Assembly: GCA_003254905.1 (NCBI GenBank) | Contig: QANU01041523.1 | Location: forward strand, 1 to 64,000 | Length of the DNA stretch: 64,000 nt | Direction: 5' to 3' | Source of the DNA: Nissolia schottii | Taxonomy: Eukaryota; Streptophyta; Magnoliopsida; Fabales; Fabaceae | Shown here: piece by piece, positions 1 through 12,040 of the stretch | Layout: every line of letters begins with the position of its first letter | How positions within the stretch are numbered: position 1 is the stretch's first letter | The notes under the pieces: model-generated | What the model saw: only the letters and a program-made list of their open reading frames with translations | What the model was told of the DNA's origin: nothing | Database searches by the model: none | Translations under genes and position numbers: made by a program

Positions 1-2106
1 CTGTGATTCTGTCAGAAGTTAGGAAAGCCTAAGCTGAAATTAGGGCTATGACACGATTTTGAAAGGAACTGTATGCTAGGAATTTTATCATGAAAAACTA
101 ATGTTATTTTTGGATTCTACACGAAAAATTGAGTGGGATGTCAGGTTTCATGATTTTTGGAGTCCTCGATGAAATTCTCAGCAACCACACAGAAAACGGG
201 GTTTTTGGGAAACAAGGGTAAAACGGGAAATTGAGCTATGGGAACTGAAAAACTGGGTTTATTTTCAGAAAATATGGGTTTATAACTAATAAAAACCCTA
301 AGGGAAAGTCTATCGAGTTTTTGAGAACCAAAATTCCAAAGAAAACAGGGTTTTACAAGAGCGAAATAGCAGTTTTAGGAAAAGGACAATACAGTAATTT
401 CATGAAGTTGGGGTTAGAATCTGAATTTATAAGTATGAAAAATGACCTTAGGGCTATCAAAAACGTTGGGGTCAGGTCTTGGACCTCTCCGGTTTATGAT
501 CACTAATTTCTGACAGAAAGCAGATGTCTGTTTTGCTAGTTGTTGGATTTATGATGAAATTGGTTTTGAAATATGAAAATATGTCTCTTATGTTGTTGGA
601 AATTTACACTAAATGTTGGAAGGATTGTGTTTGAGATTGGATATGGAAACTTATGATGCTTTATGAGATATGGAATGATGTTTATATTAAGAAAAGAAAG
701 AACACGATGCGATATTGAGTTAGATTTATGCTAAGAACAGAAGGATAAGAGCTATAGGAGAATGATGTATGATCTTGTATGTGCTGATGTATGTTATGAA
801 TGCTATGTGACTATATATGTGTTGATGCACTATGAGACTTGAAGGTCTGTTATGTTAAAGAAGGAAAGAAAAGAACCTAGGGCGTGACGCCACTAAGTCC
901 CTAAATGGCAGTGATAATGCCAATTGCCATTCTTTGATGAGTCTGGTATACTGAAAGATGATAAAGATGGCGGTGAGGACATTTTCAGGTCGCGTTACCA
1001 TTCTTTGATGAGTATGGCACTTCCGGTAGATTCACCATGCTTTGATGAGTATGGTGACAAGTCCAACTCTTGGAAATCTTGTCGTTCTTTGAAGAGTTGA
1101 CAACTCCCCTCGCTATCCTTTGAAGAGGGTAGTTAATCCCCCGTTGGGTGGCTGACTAATCATGGTTTGAAGACCATTCAGGTTAAGCGCTGCCTGATCA
1201 CTAACGGTACGAAGATGAGCAGGCTGCAGTTTTCTGGCCCCCAACTGCAAGGGAGAAAGACTTGAGTACTAGAGTATATGTGATATATGTGGTATATGTG
1301 ATGAATATGATGCATGAGATGTATGTTACGCTAGATGGCAAGGCATATTATGATGAGATTGAGAATTTGTCCCTAAGAGTTAGAATAGAAAACAGATGAC
1401 ATAGATAAGGAAAGATTAGTTTTCCCTAGTCACATAATAATACATAGATAAAGCTGCTCAGGTTTAGGATGGATATTAATAATGAGTAGAGATTTAGTAT
1501 AACTGTGGCACTTAGAGATTCCTGAGCGGCCTGGATCATAAATGAGAATAAGAAGTTACCCAGAACCCAAGGTTTTCCCACTGAGAACACAATGTTCTCA
1601 CCCCACTCATTTGTGACTCCAGGGGCGGAGATGGAACAAGAAACAGGAATACTAGAAGAACAGTACCAGGAGGAGGCGAACCAAGAGCAAGAGAAATAAT
1701 ACTAAGTTAAACAGCCATGTTAGCTTCAGATAGGAAGTTACATACTTTGTAGAATTATATTGAGTACTTGTATGTAATGACTATATCACTCTATGTGTAA
1801 TTACATGTGCATATATGAAGTGGACCACTTGCTATGTGTTACTGAATTGTTATCTATACCTTATTATTATTAGTTAATTATTAGTTAAGTATGTTACGTT
1901 ACCACTCGCTACATATGTTACTACGTGAACAAAGCTCTAGTTTACAGTATAATACGTACAAAGAAAGGTTCAAATTGGTCCATATTTTTGGGTAAGTATA
2001 TTTTGAAACTCATAAATGGGATTAAGTACTATCCCAACCGAATTAGATAACAACTTAGTAAGCAAGTTTACGACTTAAGCGTAAACTAGCTAGCTAGGGT
2101 GTTACA
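1..2106 (+). mobile_element. Partial LTR (element B), Ty3/gypsy-type, cut by left window edge
   Basis: The right end reads GGGTGTTACA (2097-2106), the typical terminus of plant Ty3/gypsy LTRs that begin TGTAACACCC. No gag or pol coding is visible. From about 913 to 1140 there is a degenerate tandem block built on CTTTGATGAGTATGG-like motifs. The stretch 1400-1620 is recognisably similar, in inverted orientation, to about 2150-2400 in the neighbouring element. The left end lies outside the window, so it cannot be told whether this is a solo LTR or the end of a full element. Strand is inferred and could be reversed because the termini are palindromic. Confidence 0.6.
913..1140. repeat. Degenerate tandem repeat inside LTR B
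   Basis: Five variants of the motif CTTTGA(T/A)GAG(T)(A/C)TGG occur near 933, 1001, 1039, 1084 and 1119, at spacings of about 35 to 70 bases. The flanking sequence drifts between copies. This resembles the tandem arrays common inside long plant gypsy LTRs. It is not a CRISPR array, since neither repeats nor spacers have regular lengths. Confidence 0.6.
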
Positions 2107-2629
2107 CCAAGGCCCTCAATCCTCCTGTGATGTCTCCTCCCCTCCGGTGTACTTGTCGTACTCGCCTGGAATCATAAATGAGTGGGGATAAGAACTTTGC
2201 ATCCTCAATGGGGATCCTATGGGGCATAACTATCCGTTGTTGATTCATTTATGATTCAATCCACTCAAGAGATCTCTAGGTGTCAATAGATACTAAAATC
2301 TCTACTCATTTTAATCCGTGATAGTCCTAAGTAGCTTTATGTAAATTACTAGGTCACTGGGGAATTTCTAATCTTTTCATTACCTAAAAAGGGGGAAGTC
2401 ATTGTGCTTTCTATTCCTATTCGATCGAGTACTAGTGGCATCGGATCACGTATTCACGTATCTCTTATTCGCGTAGAGGCGATCTTGTAAAGTCTTTTTC
2501 ACGTGACCTTGCCATACATACATCACATCATGCATGAGGGGGTTGGGGGAGTTCTCTTATGCGCCCGGTCAGGTACTTCGATCGGGGTAACATTCCTTCT
2601 TATCTTTCCATGTCCATAATTCCCTTTTT

Positions 2630-2920
2630 GTGCCCAGTGGGACCAGCGTCCTCTCGCCGGGTACAACCTTTCTTTATTTTTTGTCCTGTGCCCAGTGGAA
2701 CTGTCGTCCCCTCACCGGGTGCAACTTTCTTTTCTATTCTGTTCTAAACCCAGTGGGTCCATCATCCCCTTGCTAGATACAACACTCAATGGGATTGTTA
2801 TCCACTCGCCAAGTGCAATACCTAGTGGGACTGTTATCCCTTCGCCAGGCGAAATCTTCTTTTCTTGTTTGTTCTGTACACAGTGGGACCGTCGCCTCCT
2901 CGCCAAGTGTAACCTTTTCC
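2630..2920. repeat. Imperfect tandem repeat, CCCAGTGGGACC...CTCGCC...GTGCAACC units
   Basis: Six diverged units share the core CCAGTGGGAC-n-GTC-n-CCCTCGCC-n-GTGCAAC and mostly a T-rich tail with TTCTTTTCT. Units are about 35 to 60 bases long. The block occupies a position in LTR A equivalent to the tandem block of LTR B, although the unit sequence differs. Confidence 0.65.
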
Positions 2921-3269
2921 GTTTCTGTATTTACAATGTGACCATCCCTACATGTGGGGTATGTCCATAGATGTGCCAAGAGGGGATTTCCCTATTTTAT
3001 ACTATGTAGATATATATCTTCAAGGCACACCGGGCCAATGGTGGTCGGAACGTTCTTAAGATCTTACATTTTTTCCTAAGGTTCATTTATGATCTTTACA
3101 AAATTATGTGATTAACTTCTAGTTATCTAGGGTCGTCCTAAAGTCCTAATGACAATCATTCCCTCATGATGCATAATATCACAGATACAGTACATAATAT
3201 ACAGTTATTTATTCGTCATACACAAATTAAGGTGAGATGGTGCTTGTTGGGATATGTGGGCCCTTGAGG

Positions 3270-3415
3270 ACTTCTCAGGTCGCTCAGCTACCCTGTCAGT
3301 AGTCGCCCAGCAACCTAGGGTTCTCCAGGTCACTCAGTGCCCTATCCAGGGTCACTCAGCGAGCACTGGGACCACTCAAGTCGCTCAGCGCCCCTCCAGG
3401 GTCGCTCAGCGGCCT
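3270..3415. repeat. GGTCGCTCAGCG-type short repeat cluster in LTR A
   Basis: At least six copies of a GGTC(G/A)CTCAG(C/T)G-like motif are interspersed with CCCTCCAGG. The cluster is much more GC-rich than its surroundings. It is part of the LTR and is not a gene. Confidence 0.55.
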
Positions 3416-4620
3416 GACGCAAAAGTTGTTGAAAAGCCTTGCTTCCTTGCTTGTTTCTCTCATTTTTCTAAACTTTTTCTCATGCATTTCTCTTAGGGTT
3501 ACCCACAACATATTCCGACAATGCACAAGGAAACACCATCAACTTTCAAAAACACCAAATCAACATATACACCACCAACATACAACATAGCACATATCAC
3601 ACTATATATTATAACACACAATACACATAAGCCACTAGAGTGGGGTTTTGCCTAGTTTTACCCACTTGCGTAGAAGGTTTGTGTTGGTGAAGAAAACTTG
3701 AAGTGGAGTCCCAAGAAGCCTTGATGTTCCAAAGCTTGTTGTCACCCTTTCTCCAAGATGACAAACTTGAAAATGGATGATGGTGGTTGCTTGGTTATTG
3801 TAAGGGAAATGAGGTGAGTTTTTCTTGGTTACAAATGAAGAGACAAAGATGGTGGTGTGTTGGCGTGGTGGTGTTCGGTTTCCTCTTGGAGAAAAAGGAA
3901 ACAAAGATGAAAATGGAGAAGAGGATAGAAGCACAATGGCTATGGTTTTTGGTCTTGAAACTAAGCATGGAAAGAAAGCAATTTTGGAGAAGAAGATAGA
4001 TGGGAGGAGGGTTGTTGGAGGCTTTGGTTTTGGTGGGAAAATTTTGGCAAATGAATAAAATAAATAAAAGAAATTGGAATAGTAGAATAGCGTTGCATAG
4101 TAGAAAGCATGGGTGAAGGTATGGTGTGTGTAAGGAAGGTAAGGTGGGTGTAAGAGAGTTGTTGATAAGTCTGTCGTGGGAGTGTGTGTGTGTGTGTACC
4201 GAGTTGGTTGAGCTAATTTTCAGCTCAAAATTGTACGTGTTTGATCGTGTTTGGTTGTTAACTATCCGTGTACGTGTATAGTCATACATGCGCAGAAATT
4301 TTACGGATATTGTAAACATTATCTAAACAAAAAAACACTATATTCTAACTATTCTAATAAGGAATTTAAATTAATCTAAGGTACTCGTAATTTTACTTTC
4401 GTAAAAGTGAATTTTACGAATACTTTCGATACATAATTAAATTTCGGCGACGACAGAAAATTGATCCGGATCTCGTGAAATTTCGCGAAACCGTGAAACC
4501 ATTACCTTGACTGGCATTTTTAGAAAATAATTCTAGTGATTTAAATTTTCAGTTTAAATAAATGGCTTCTAATTTTATTTATTACGCGAAATCTTTTCTA
4601 AGAAAAAAGTGAGATGTTAC

Positions 4621-5397
4621 CAATACAGCTGAGTATAATGGAGATAACAAAAACATACATGCCTAAACAAAAGCCTCCTTGGATGATCAAATCTCCAATG
4701 AATCCGGATTATCTACACAATAAATTATGAGCCATTGAGAAGGCCAATATGCAATACTGAACACAGCAAGATGAAGTATATTATCAAGTTTTGATTGAAT
4801 TTGTGGATTCAATGCTTAAAAAAAAAAGACAGTTTAGTGCACCAGACTGTCATCCGATGAGGTCTGAAAAGAGTAGATGTACACAGCTCTAATTTTGCAA
4901 ACAGAGAGGATGTTTCTAGAATTTGAACACATGACTACCACAAAAGTAGTAACCTTACCGTTTCGCCAAGGTTTATCCTCTTATGGATTCGTGGTTTAAG
5001 TTACCAAAAAACGACACCAAGGCCTTCAGGTAGTAAAAACGCCAATCAGTCTAAGGTTCGTTTGACTATTGTGTAAGCCAAGGAACTGCTGATGGACAAT
5101 TGGACAATATGCTAGAGTTATGGCTTGGAGTTTTAGTAATTGAAGTTTTCCAATATCAGATTGCTTACATATAAGGTAAAAGATGAAGAGCAGAAGGAAT
5201 ATCAATTAAATTCTTATAAAATGCTGCAAATTACACTATTCATTTGTAATTACAAAATCGTGCATGAACCTACTCTTTCGCTCTTTCTCTATAATTTTGA
5301 GAGAGAAATAACGTTTGTCACTAAATCTTTAGATACATAAGTGGAAATAAGAATAAGTAGAGAATAAGTATGCAATGGACTAATCACCCTACTTTCC
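4621..5397. other. Intergenic spacer downstream of the kinase gene
   Basis: This is AT-rich sequence with no supported gene. The 3' untranslated region of the minus-strand kinase should lie just left of 5398. I see no defined repeat ends. Confidence 0.5.
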
Positions 5398-8300
5398 CTA
5401 TGCATGACCCTTCTCACCTTTAGACTTGTCAGTTCGTGCTCGTCTTGAATATTCCTGGATCTTTCGATCACGCTCTTTGACGATCTGATCCACATTGTTC
5501 GATGAAACCATCAAGGGACCAGAGAGATAGATCTCGTTTCCCCTAGACCCATGCCCATCCTGAAATAGAGACATCAATCTTCAGCAAAACCCCGGGTGCA
5601 ATAACAAATTCATACAAAATAGTAGTGACCAATTTGGGACGTGAAAAAACACAACTTTGGAACTGTTCATGGCTAGCAAAGGCTTCACCAGCAAGTACTT
5701 ACAGTTAGTAAAGAAAAAAGATAGTGGAACTTATGGCAACATCAATGACTGAAAAAAAAATTAAAAAGAAAACTAACCTGAATTAAATTTTCAGATACTT
5801 TTCCTTCTTCCATTTGACTCAGATCAATTCTCTGAGACAAGCTTGTTTTATGACGCCTCCTCCTTCCATTAGTTGAAACAAAAGATTGATGTCCTTGATT
5901 TTTTCTGGGTTTCAAGGGAATTGGTTTTTCTTCCTCATGTTCAGACAATGAAGTCCTTGATGCCACCAACCCAGATAGTTTTGGTAGATTGGCTTTGTTT
6001 GAAACAGGAGGCTTCACACCAAATTCCTTTCCAGCATCTCCCCAGGCAAAACCCGGAACCAATGGACCGGAATGTGAAGGCCTACTATAGAGAGGCCCAG
6101 AGAAGTAATTTTCCATTTCTTTAACATCATCTGATTGTTTGTGTGGAAAAACCAAATATCCGGACACAGGTTCTCCATGAGGGTTTAACAATCCACTCCG
6201 GCTCTTTGAGTTTGAAAAGCGTTGCCCTCTCTGCATCAAATAAACTCACGATTTATTGAGATGAAGAGACAGAATGTAGGGCAGTAGAAAAGGAAAAAAG
6301 AGAAAAAAAAATACTAATAAACAGAAGCATTTTGTTTTCTTTTTTTACATATTGAATTCACCAAATGAGATAGAAATTCCAACAAGTTATTCCAGTTTTA
6401 CAAGTATCTATATTGTATACCGTCTCATTTTCTCTGTTTGTACTTAGCAAAGTAAGCTGGTTAAACTGAAACTACGAAAATATAAATTTTCTGAGCAAGT
6501 GTCATCCTATGAAGTGTCTTCAGAAAGCCACAGCCGATACAGGCAATGTCCCAACCAAAAGAGCATTAAAATAACAGTGCTGCTATAGCACGAATGAAAC
6601 GTGGCTTACTATCATCACATGATGACTCATAAATGGCCTGAAATCACGGGGGTGAATATGAATAGAACCATTCCATTTTCCATGCCATTGGTTATTCATT
6701 TCGTCGTAAAAGTTGTCGTGCCAAAAAGCATTTTCGTTAGAATAATTGTATATAATTTCTTTGTTTTATGATTAACCCTATCACTGATGCGCCTAGCCTC
6801 TTCAAACCCGTAGATTCTCTTCTGTGCCTCATTATCAAATAATGAGAGGAGCCATTTGACTCGAAAATCAGTTGAACACAGCCTCCAGTGGTTCTTACTC
6901 AGAACTTGTAAGGAAAGGCATAAAATCCTAGCAGACCAATCCATTCATTTTTCTTAATCTAATCTCAACTCAAATTAATGAACTGTTCTACAGGTTGAAC
7001 CAAAAGACACTCCAATGCATAAAATCTTAAATCATTTCCCTCTTCTTTTCCCCCAAATTAATGGTCATTACATGTATGCTATTTTGTATAATGATACCTA
7101 GAGGTATCCTACAGAGACAGCTCATATAATTTGACGTCAATTAGGAACGTTAAATGGGAGAAACTATGATTTTAACCTAGTTTGGATTACCTGCATTGAC
7201 TTGTGGGAGTCAAAATTGTCTTTAGATGAGACAAATGTCTGAGGTTCTTTCTCCAGTCTAACTCCCGATCCAACCTTTAGCTCCTTTCTCCCAGCAGCTC
7301 CACGCCTACAATAATAAACAAATGTATATTTATTGACAGAATTCTTGGGTAACAAGTAAAGCTCCCGTATACCACAAACGGATGAATCATTTGGTGCAGA
7401 ACGCAGTCGGCATTCACCGCAAAACACAAAGTTAAAGTTGATTGAATTGCTAAAAAGCTTTAAGAGGGAAACATATTAATATATTTTCAAGACTTCAAAC
7501 ACCAAAAATATCCATATTTCTTTGTTGTAAGTATTTGAATGACCAATGATGTTACTTTTGTTCATGTCAAATATCCCAACATTCAAATTGAAACCCAACA
7601 GGAAACCGATTTGATTACTCTGGAAAAGTTCAAATAGAATCACGCCATTTACTTCCTAATGACAGTTTAGCTTCTAAAGATGGAAGCAGTTATTTCAATA
7701 GTAGTTACTAAACAAATCAAATTTCAAATTGTATTTCCCTTAACTTAAAAGATAATAATAATAATCTTATAGCAGGTACCTTCTTGTTGCTTCATCTCGC
7801 ATTTTACTGTCAATCTCTTTGCTGGGAGGATATTTTGGTAAACTTGAAGGATCACAAGCAAGGGGTTCCGATGAAAAGAACTGTTGACAAAGGGGGGAAT
7901 ATCAAAATGGAGAATCAAATGCCTCCCAGAAAATTAGAAAGGAAACAGATTCTTTCAATATCTAGTAAAAATGCAGTGCATGACAAATACATTACTACTT
8001 TCTACTTAATAACGTCCGTAAAAGCAGTAAAAAACAAAAATAGCTTCATTATCACAGTTACAAAAATTAGGCTGAGACAATGGTACTCAAAATCTCACTC
8101 AATACATCACAGACAGATGAAGCTCACTCTCAACCATATTAAATAAAAACTGCACTTGCTGAAAACATAAAACACACTTACATCGCTCTTCAGAGCAGCA
8201 GCAGCTGTTCCTCGATGTGCAGGATCTACAGAAAGTAGGGTCTCTATAAGCCTCACGGCAGCAGATGGACATTCCTTAAATGTTTCTGCAACACATCGCC

Positions 8301-10492
8301 TATAATGGTGTGGAGGCCTGAATACTGTTGAATGTGGCAACCGCGATTTACGCCAGTAGTTGTCAGATGGTGAGCCACAAAGTTTAAAAATCTTATGCAG
8401 TTGCTCAACCTACAAGGGAATAAAATTAAACTTCAAGCACCAAGAGGGCTAGCTCTATCTATATACAACATCTATTTGAGAATTAGGATGACCTGCCTAA
8501 AGTAATATCTATTACTTTGTAAATTGAAATTGTGCATGAGTGAAGTTATTTTGTGGCGAATAAATGACGGAATCTAGATTTTGAAACATCATACCTCTGT
8601 TTTTCCAGGCAATATAGGCCCGCCAGAATATAATTCCCCCAGTATGCAACCGGTGCTCCACAAATCCACTGCAACTCCATAATGAGATGCTCCAAGCAAG
8701 AGTTCTGGTGGTCTATACCACAGAGTTACTACGCGGCTGGTCAATGGAACACTCTGGTGGGGGTCTAAAAAATTTGCCAAGCCAAAATCTGCTATCTTCA
8801 AGATGCCATTATTGTCAATGAGAAGATTTGAGCCCTTTATGTCACGGTGGAGGATGCCGCGACTATGGCAATGATCCAATCCACTAAGAAGCTGCTGCAT
8901 GTAGCATTTTATCTGAAATGTAATAAACGTTACTTAGATTATGCAGCTGAGCACAGTTACTTCAATAAGATATCAGTGACCAATACCCGCAAAAGCTTAT
9001 ACTGTTGGGTAAATACTCACGAATGAATTTAGCACATCTCCAATAAGAAGAATCTCGACTCCACATAAAATAGAAGACTATGAGGCTTAAAAGATATCAT
9101 TATTACCTGTGGTTCAGAAAACTTAATGCTAGGATTTGATGCAAGTCCAGTAAGATCATGTTCCATATATTCAAAAACAAGGTACAAGCTGCGAGACGTC
9201 TGTGACGTTATCAAGCCCTCCAACTTTATTACATTTTGATGGTCAAGCCTTCGCAGAACAAGGATTTCCCTCGCCATAAACCTAACACTCTCAGGATCAA
9301 GATTATCAAAGCGTACCCTCTTCAAGGCAACCATCTTATTGTGAGTTACATCACGTGCTTTATAAACATTACTGTAAGTTCCTTGGCCAATCTGCATGAT
9401 ATAATGCCATCACAGGACTCATTTAGAGAGCGAGAGAGAGGAATATCATCAATGATAAAGAATATAAGAGGACAATAAGACTACTTCCTTAGGCAAAATA
9501 TTAAGTTCATACTCACAAAACGAGACAAAGTTAAACATTCCAAACTGGCATTCTCTGTTTTCAATTTTTACCAACAAAATAATGAAAATAATCCAGTCTT
9601 GAACTCCAACGGATTACACTAGAACAAAAACAAAAAATGAATTGTACACAGAAACCAATCACACATAAAAGTGTATACCGACATATATATTCATCTATGA
9701 TACAAAAGTAAAACAGCCACATCATTCCTGCTCCAACATTATGTCAATAAAGTTAAATAATTATCCATTGAAAATTACATATCAGATACGAATGTTTTGC
9801 ATTCGCCTTCAATCCACCCTGTAGTTTCCTTCATCAAAATCACAATTAATGAAGTACGAAAAAAAGAAAAACAATTAATCTGAAGACATTAGTTCCAGTT
9901 AGAAATTTCCACAAAAAACTTCACCCACTCCAGTAAAAACTAAGTTTCTTATAACACAAGACAATACTAATAACTAATTAATCACAGAACAGTAGAACTA
10001 TAGTGCAAGCAACCTTAAAGTGAGCACACATATTCAGACAAGCTGGCAACTTACTTTATTAAACCTCTCAAAAGTATTAGCTCTCCGAGGTATCCACCCC
10101 TCGATCGCTTCACCGGCAACAGAAGAAAGCCAAGTGGGCCATCCTGCTGCAACTTGCTCTCCTTCTGAAGCCTTAGGAACCCTTCCAAGGCCAGGATGAT
10201 CAACAACACTCAAATTCAATTCAGGCTTCTCCATTTTCTTCTTCACCATCTTCTTCTCATTCTGATCATCATCATGCAACTTCACTGAACCATTGGTTTT
10301 CTTATCAATCAAAGAAACTCTAATATCAACACCGCTGCCATCAACAACAACCCTTTTGGAGGAAGAACTCAATCTCGAAACAGCGATATCGGAGGCGGCC
10401 CTTTTGCTGGATGATGATGATGTCAATTTCCTTTTCAAGCCTTCCCTGGTGTCATCATCCACAGCTGAACTCTTGGAAGTTATGCAACCCAT
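5398..10492 (-). CDS. CDK-like Ser/Thr protein kinase, IBS1/At1g54610 group, 8 exons, 699 aa
   Basis: Exons on the minus strand: 10492-10055, 9391-9107, 8912-8595, 8409-8182, 7880-7780, 7305-7191, 6230-5778, 5559-5398 (stop TAG). All introns are GT..AG and the phases close to 699 codons. The N-terminus MGCITSK fits N-myristoylation at Gly2 with nearby Cys3 palmitoylation, as is usual in this family, so membrane attachment is likely. Kinase features: glycine loop IGQGTYSNVY (147-156), lysine K170, PESVRFMAREI in place of the PSTAIRE helix, HRDIKGSNLL with D265, DFG at 283-285, then the VTLWYRPPELLLG activation segment. The kinase domain ends near residue 430. A basic, Ser-rich tail of about 270 residues follows, ending KGEKGHA. 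The Arabidopsis relative IBS1 affects priming by beta-aminobutyric acid; that role here is inference from family membership. Confidence 0.93.
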
Positions 10493-12035
10493 GTTGAAGA
10501 AGCAGCAAAATGCTAATTTTTCAACAATTCAACAACTATAATAGTAATATTACTATTGCTATCATCGAATAACCGGGATCGTCACCTCACTCCACCTAAA
10601 AGCATCATCAACAAACTCCTCCTTCATATAAATTCATGCATGTCTCCAACTAAATTGCATCATTTCTTCTTTGTTTTCACTCTATCAAAAATGAAATATG
10701 AGAACTTTAACTCATAGGTCACTCATACCCATTTCTCCATCTTATAACTGTCTTTCAAAGTAGAGAACGAGAATCCAAAAAAATAAAAATAAAAATAAAA
10801 TAAAAAAGAAGAGAGCTTGTGTGTTTCTTTGAAATATTCAAACTGACCCAATTTGGCCAATTCTTCTAAAGTCAGCTACTTCAATCAACTACGCTATTGA
10901 GAACTCTCTAATAACATCACATGACTAATTCATTGTCAAATTTCAAAAATGGAAGCATTTTTCAAACCAAAAAATAAACGGGAAAGGGAATGCAGCGGAA
11001 AAAAAAAACAGGGAGAATAGGATGGGAATGATCATGAAACTTTACTTTATACATAAATATATAAATAAATCACATAGAATTAATAACAAAAAGGGGCATA
11101 ATTTGGAGTTATAAAATGGGATAAAGGGTAGGAATGGATAATAAGATTGAAAGTGTTGGGGGGGTATGATAAGGTTGAAAGTGGAACGCGTATTCATAAA
11201 TTAAAAATACGCGTATTGAGTCAAAGACTGTTCTCTCTCTCTCTCAACAGTTTCGATTCCATATTTTCCACTCATCTTCCCCATGCCAGTTGACCAGTGA
11301 CCATAGTCCCCATTGAAACCAAGACTTTGGCTAACTCATCTTATATATCAATCGATATGAATGATAATAACACAACATTTGAATTGGGTGTGGCTAATTT
11401 CTACTAATTCTGTGTTTTTAAAAAACTTATCTATTTAAATTATTTGTGTCTTCCTCTCGTAACATTATTAAAATATGACATTCTTTAATATGAGTTTCAT
11501 TCTTATTAATGTGTTGGATCTCTCAATCATTCTTTCTTACAAAAATTCTATTATTTATTCTATTTTTTATGTGATACAATGTTAACTTATATAAAAATCC
11601 CATTTATTTAGTAGAAAAGACAAAACCTCCAATTTAGTTATGTGACTTTATAACTGCACAATTTCATTTCTCATAAATTTTTTAGCCAATGTTAATTTCA
11701 TTTCTTTATGAATTTTTTCAGTTAAATCAATATCGATAAATTACAAAAATTAGATATATCAGTTCTTACATCCATCTCTTAAACTGAGACGGCTAATTTA
11801 GAGTATAACTAAATGACATGACATGTTCAAGGTCCACATTAGAAACGACGTTGTTTTGGAGCATGTTCATTGAAACTTGTCAATTTAAAAATAACATGGA
11901 TTAAATTAGAAATTTTGTCTAGAAAAAAAAAAGTGTCAATCAATTCAATTTCTTATATAAAATAAATACTCATAACACTCTCTTCCCATCTATTCTTAAT
12001 TACAAAATAGTAATTTGAAAAATGAAAATTACTAT
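10493..12035. other. Upstream region of the kinase gene, AT-rich spacer
   Basis: No supported gene. The region near 10493-10650 should hold the 5' leader and promoter of the minus-strand kinase, but no clear TATA element could be singled out. Short A/T-rich runs (about 10778-10806) and a CT run (11233-11245) are present. Confidence 0.4.
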
Positions 12036-12040
12036 AATAT

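Larger units (their letters stand above)
2107..4620 (-). mobile_element. LTR (element A), Ty3/gypsy-type, opposite orientation to B and truncated by it
   Basis: Read on the minus strand, the segment starts at about 4620 with TGGTAACATCTCAC, a typical gypsy LTR start. It runs through a GC-rich motif block (3254-3420) and a tandem block (2630-2920), then reaches sequence homologous to 1400-1620 of element B (shared on that strand: CCCCACTCATTTnTGAnTCC). In B about 480 bases follow that motif before the LTR ends. In A only about 75 bases follow before B's terminus at 2106. The simplest reading is that B inserted into A. No internal coding region is visible. Confidence 0.5.

Noticed and set aside
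913..2920. Direct repeats that could suggest a CRISPR-like array
   Set aside because: Units vary in length and sequence, spacers are not unique and regular, and the context is plant LTR DNA.
3635..4319. Overlapping frames of 99 and 174 residues on the minus strand
   Set aside because: They lie within LTR A, are low complexity, and match no gag or pol motif.
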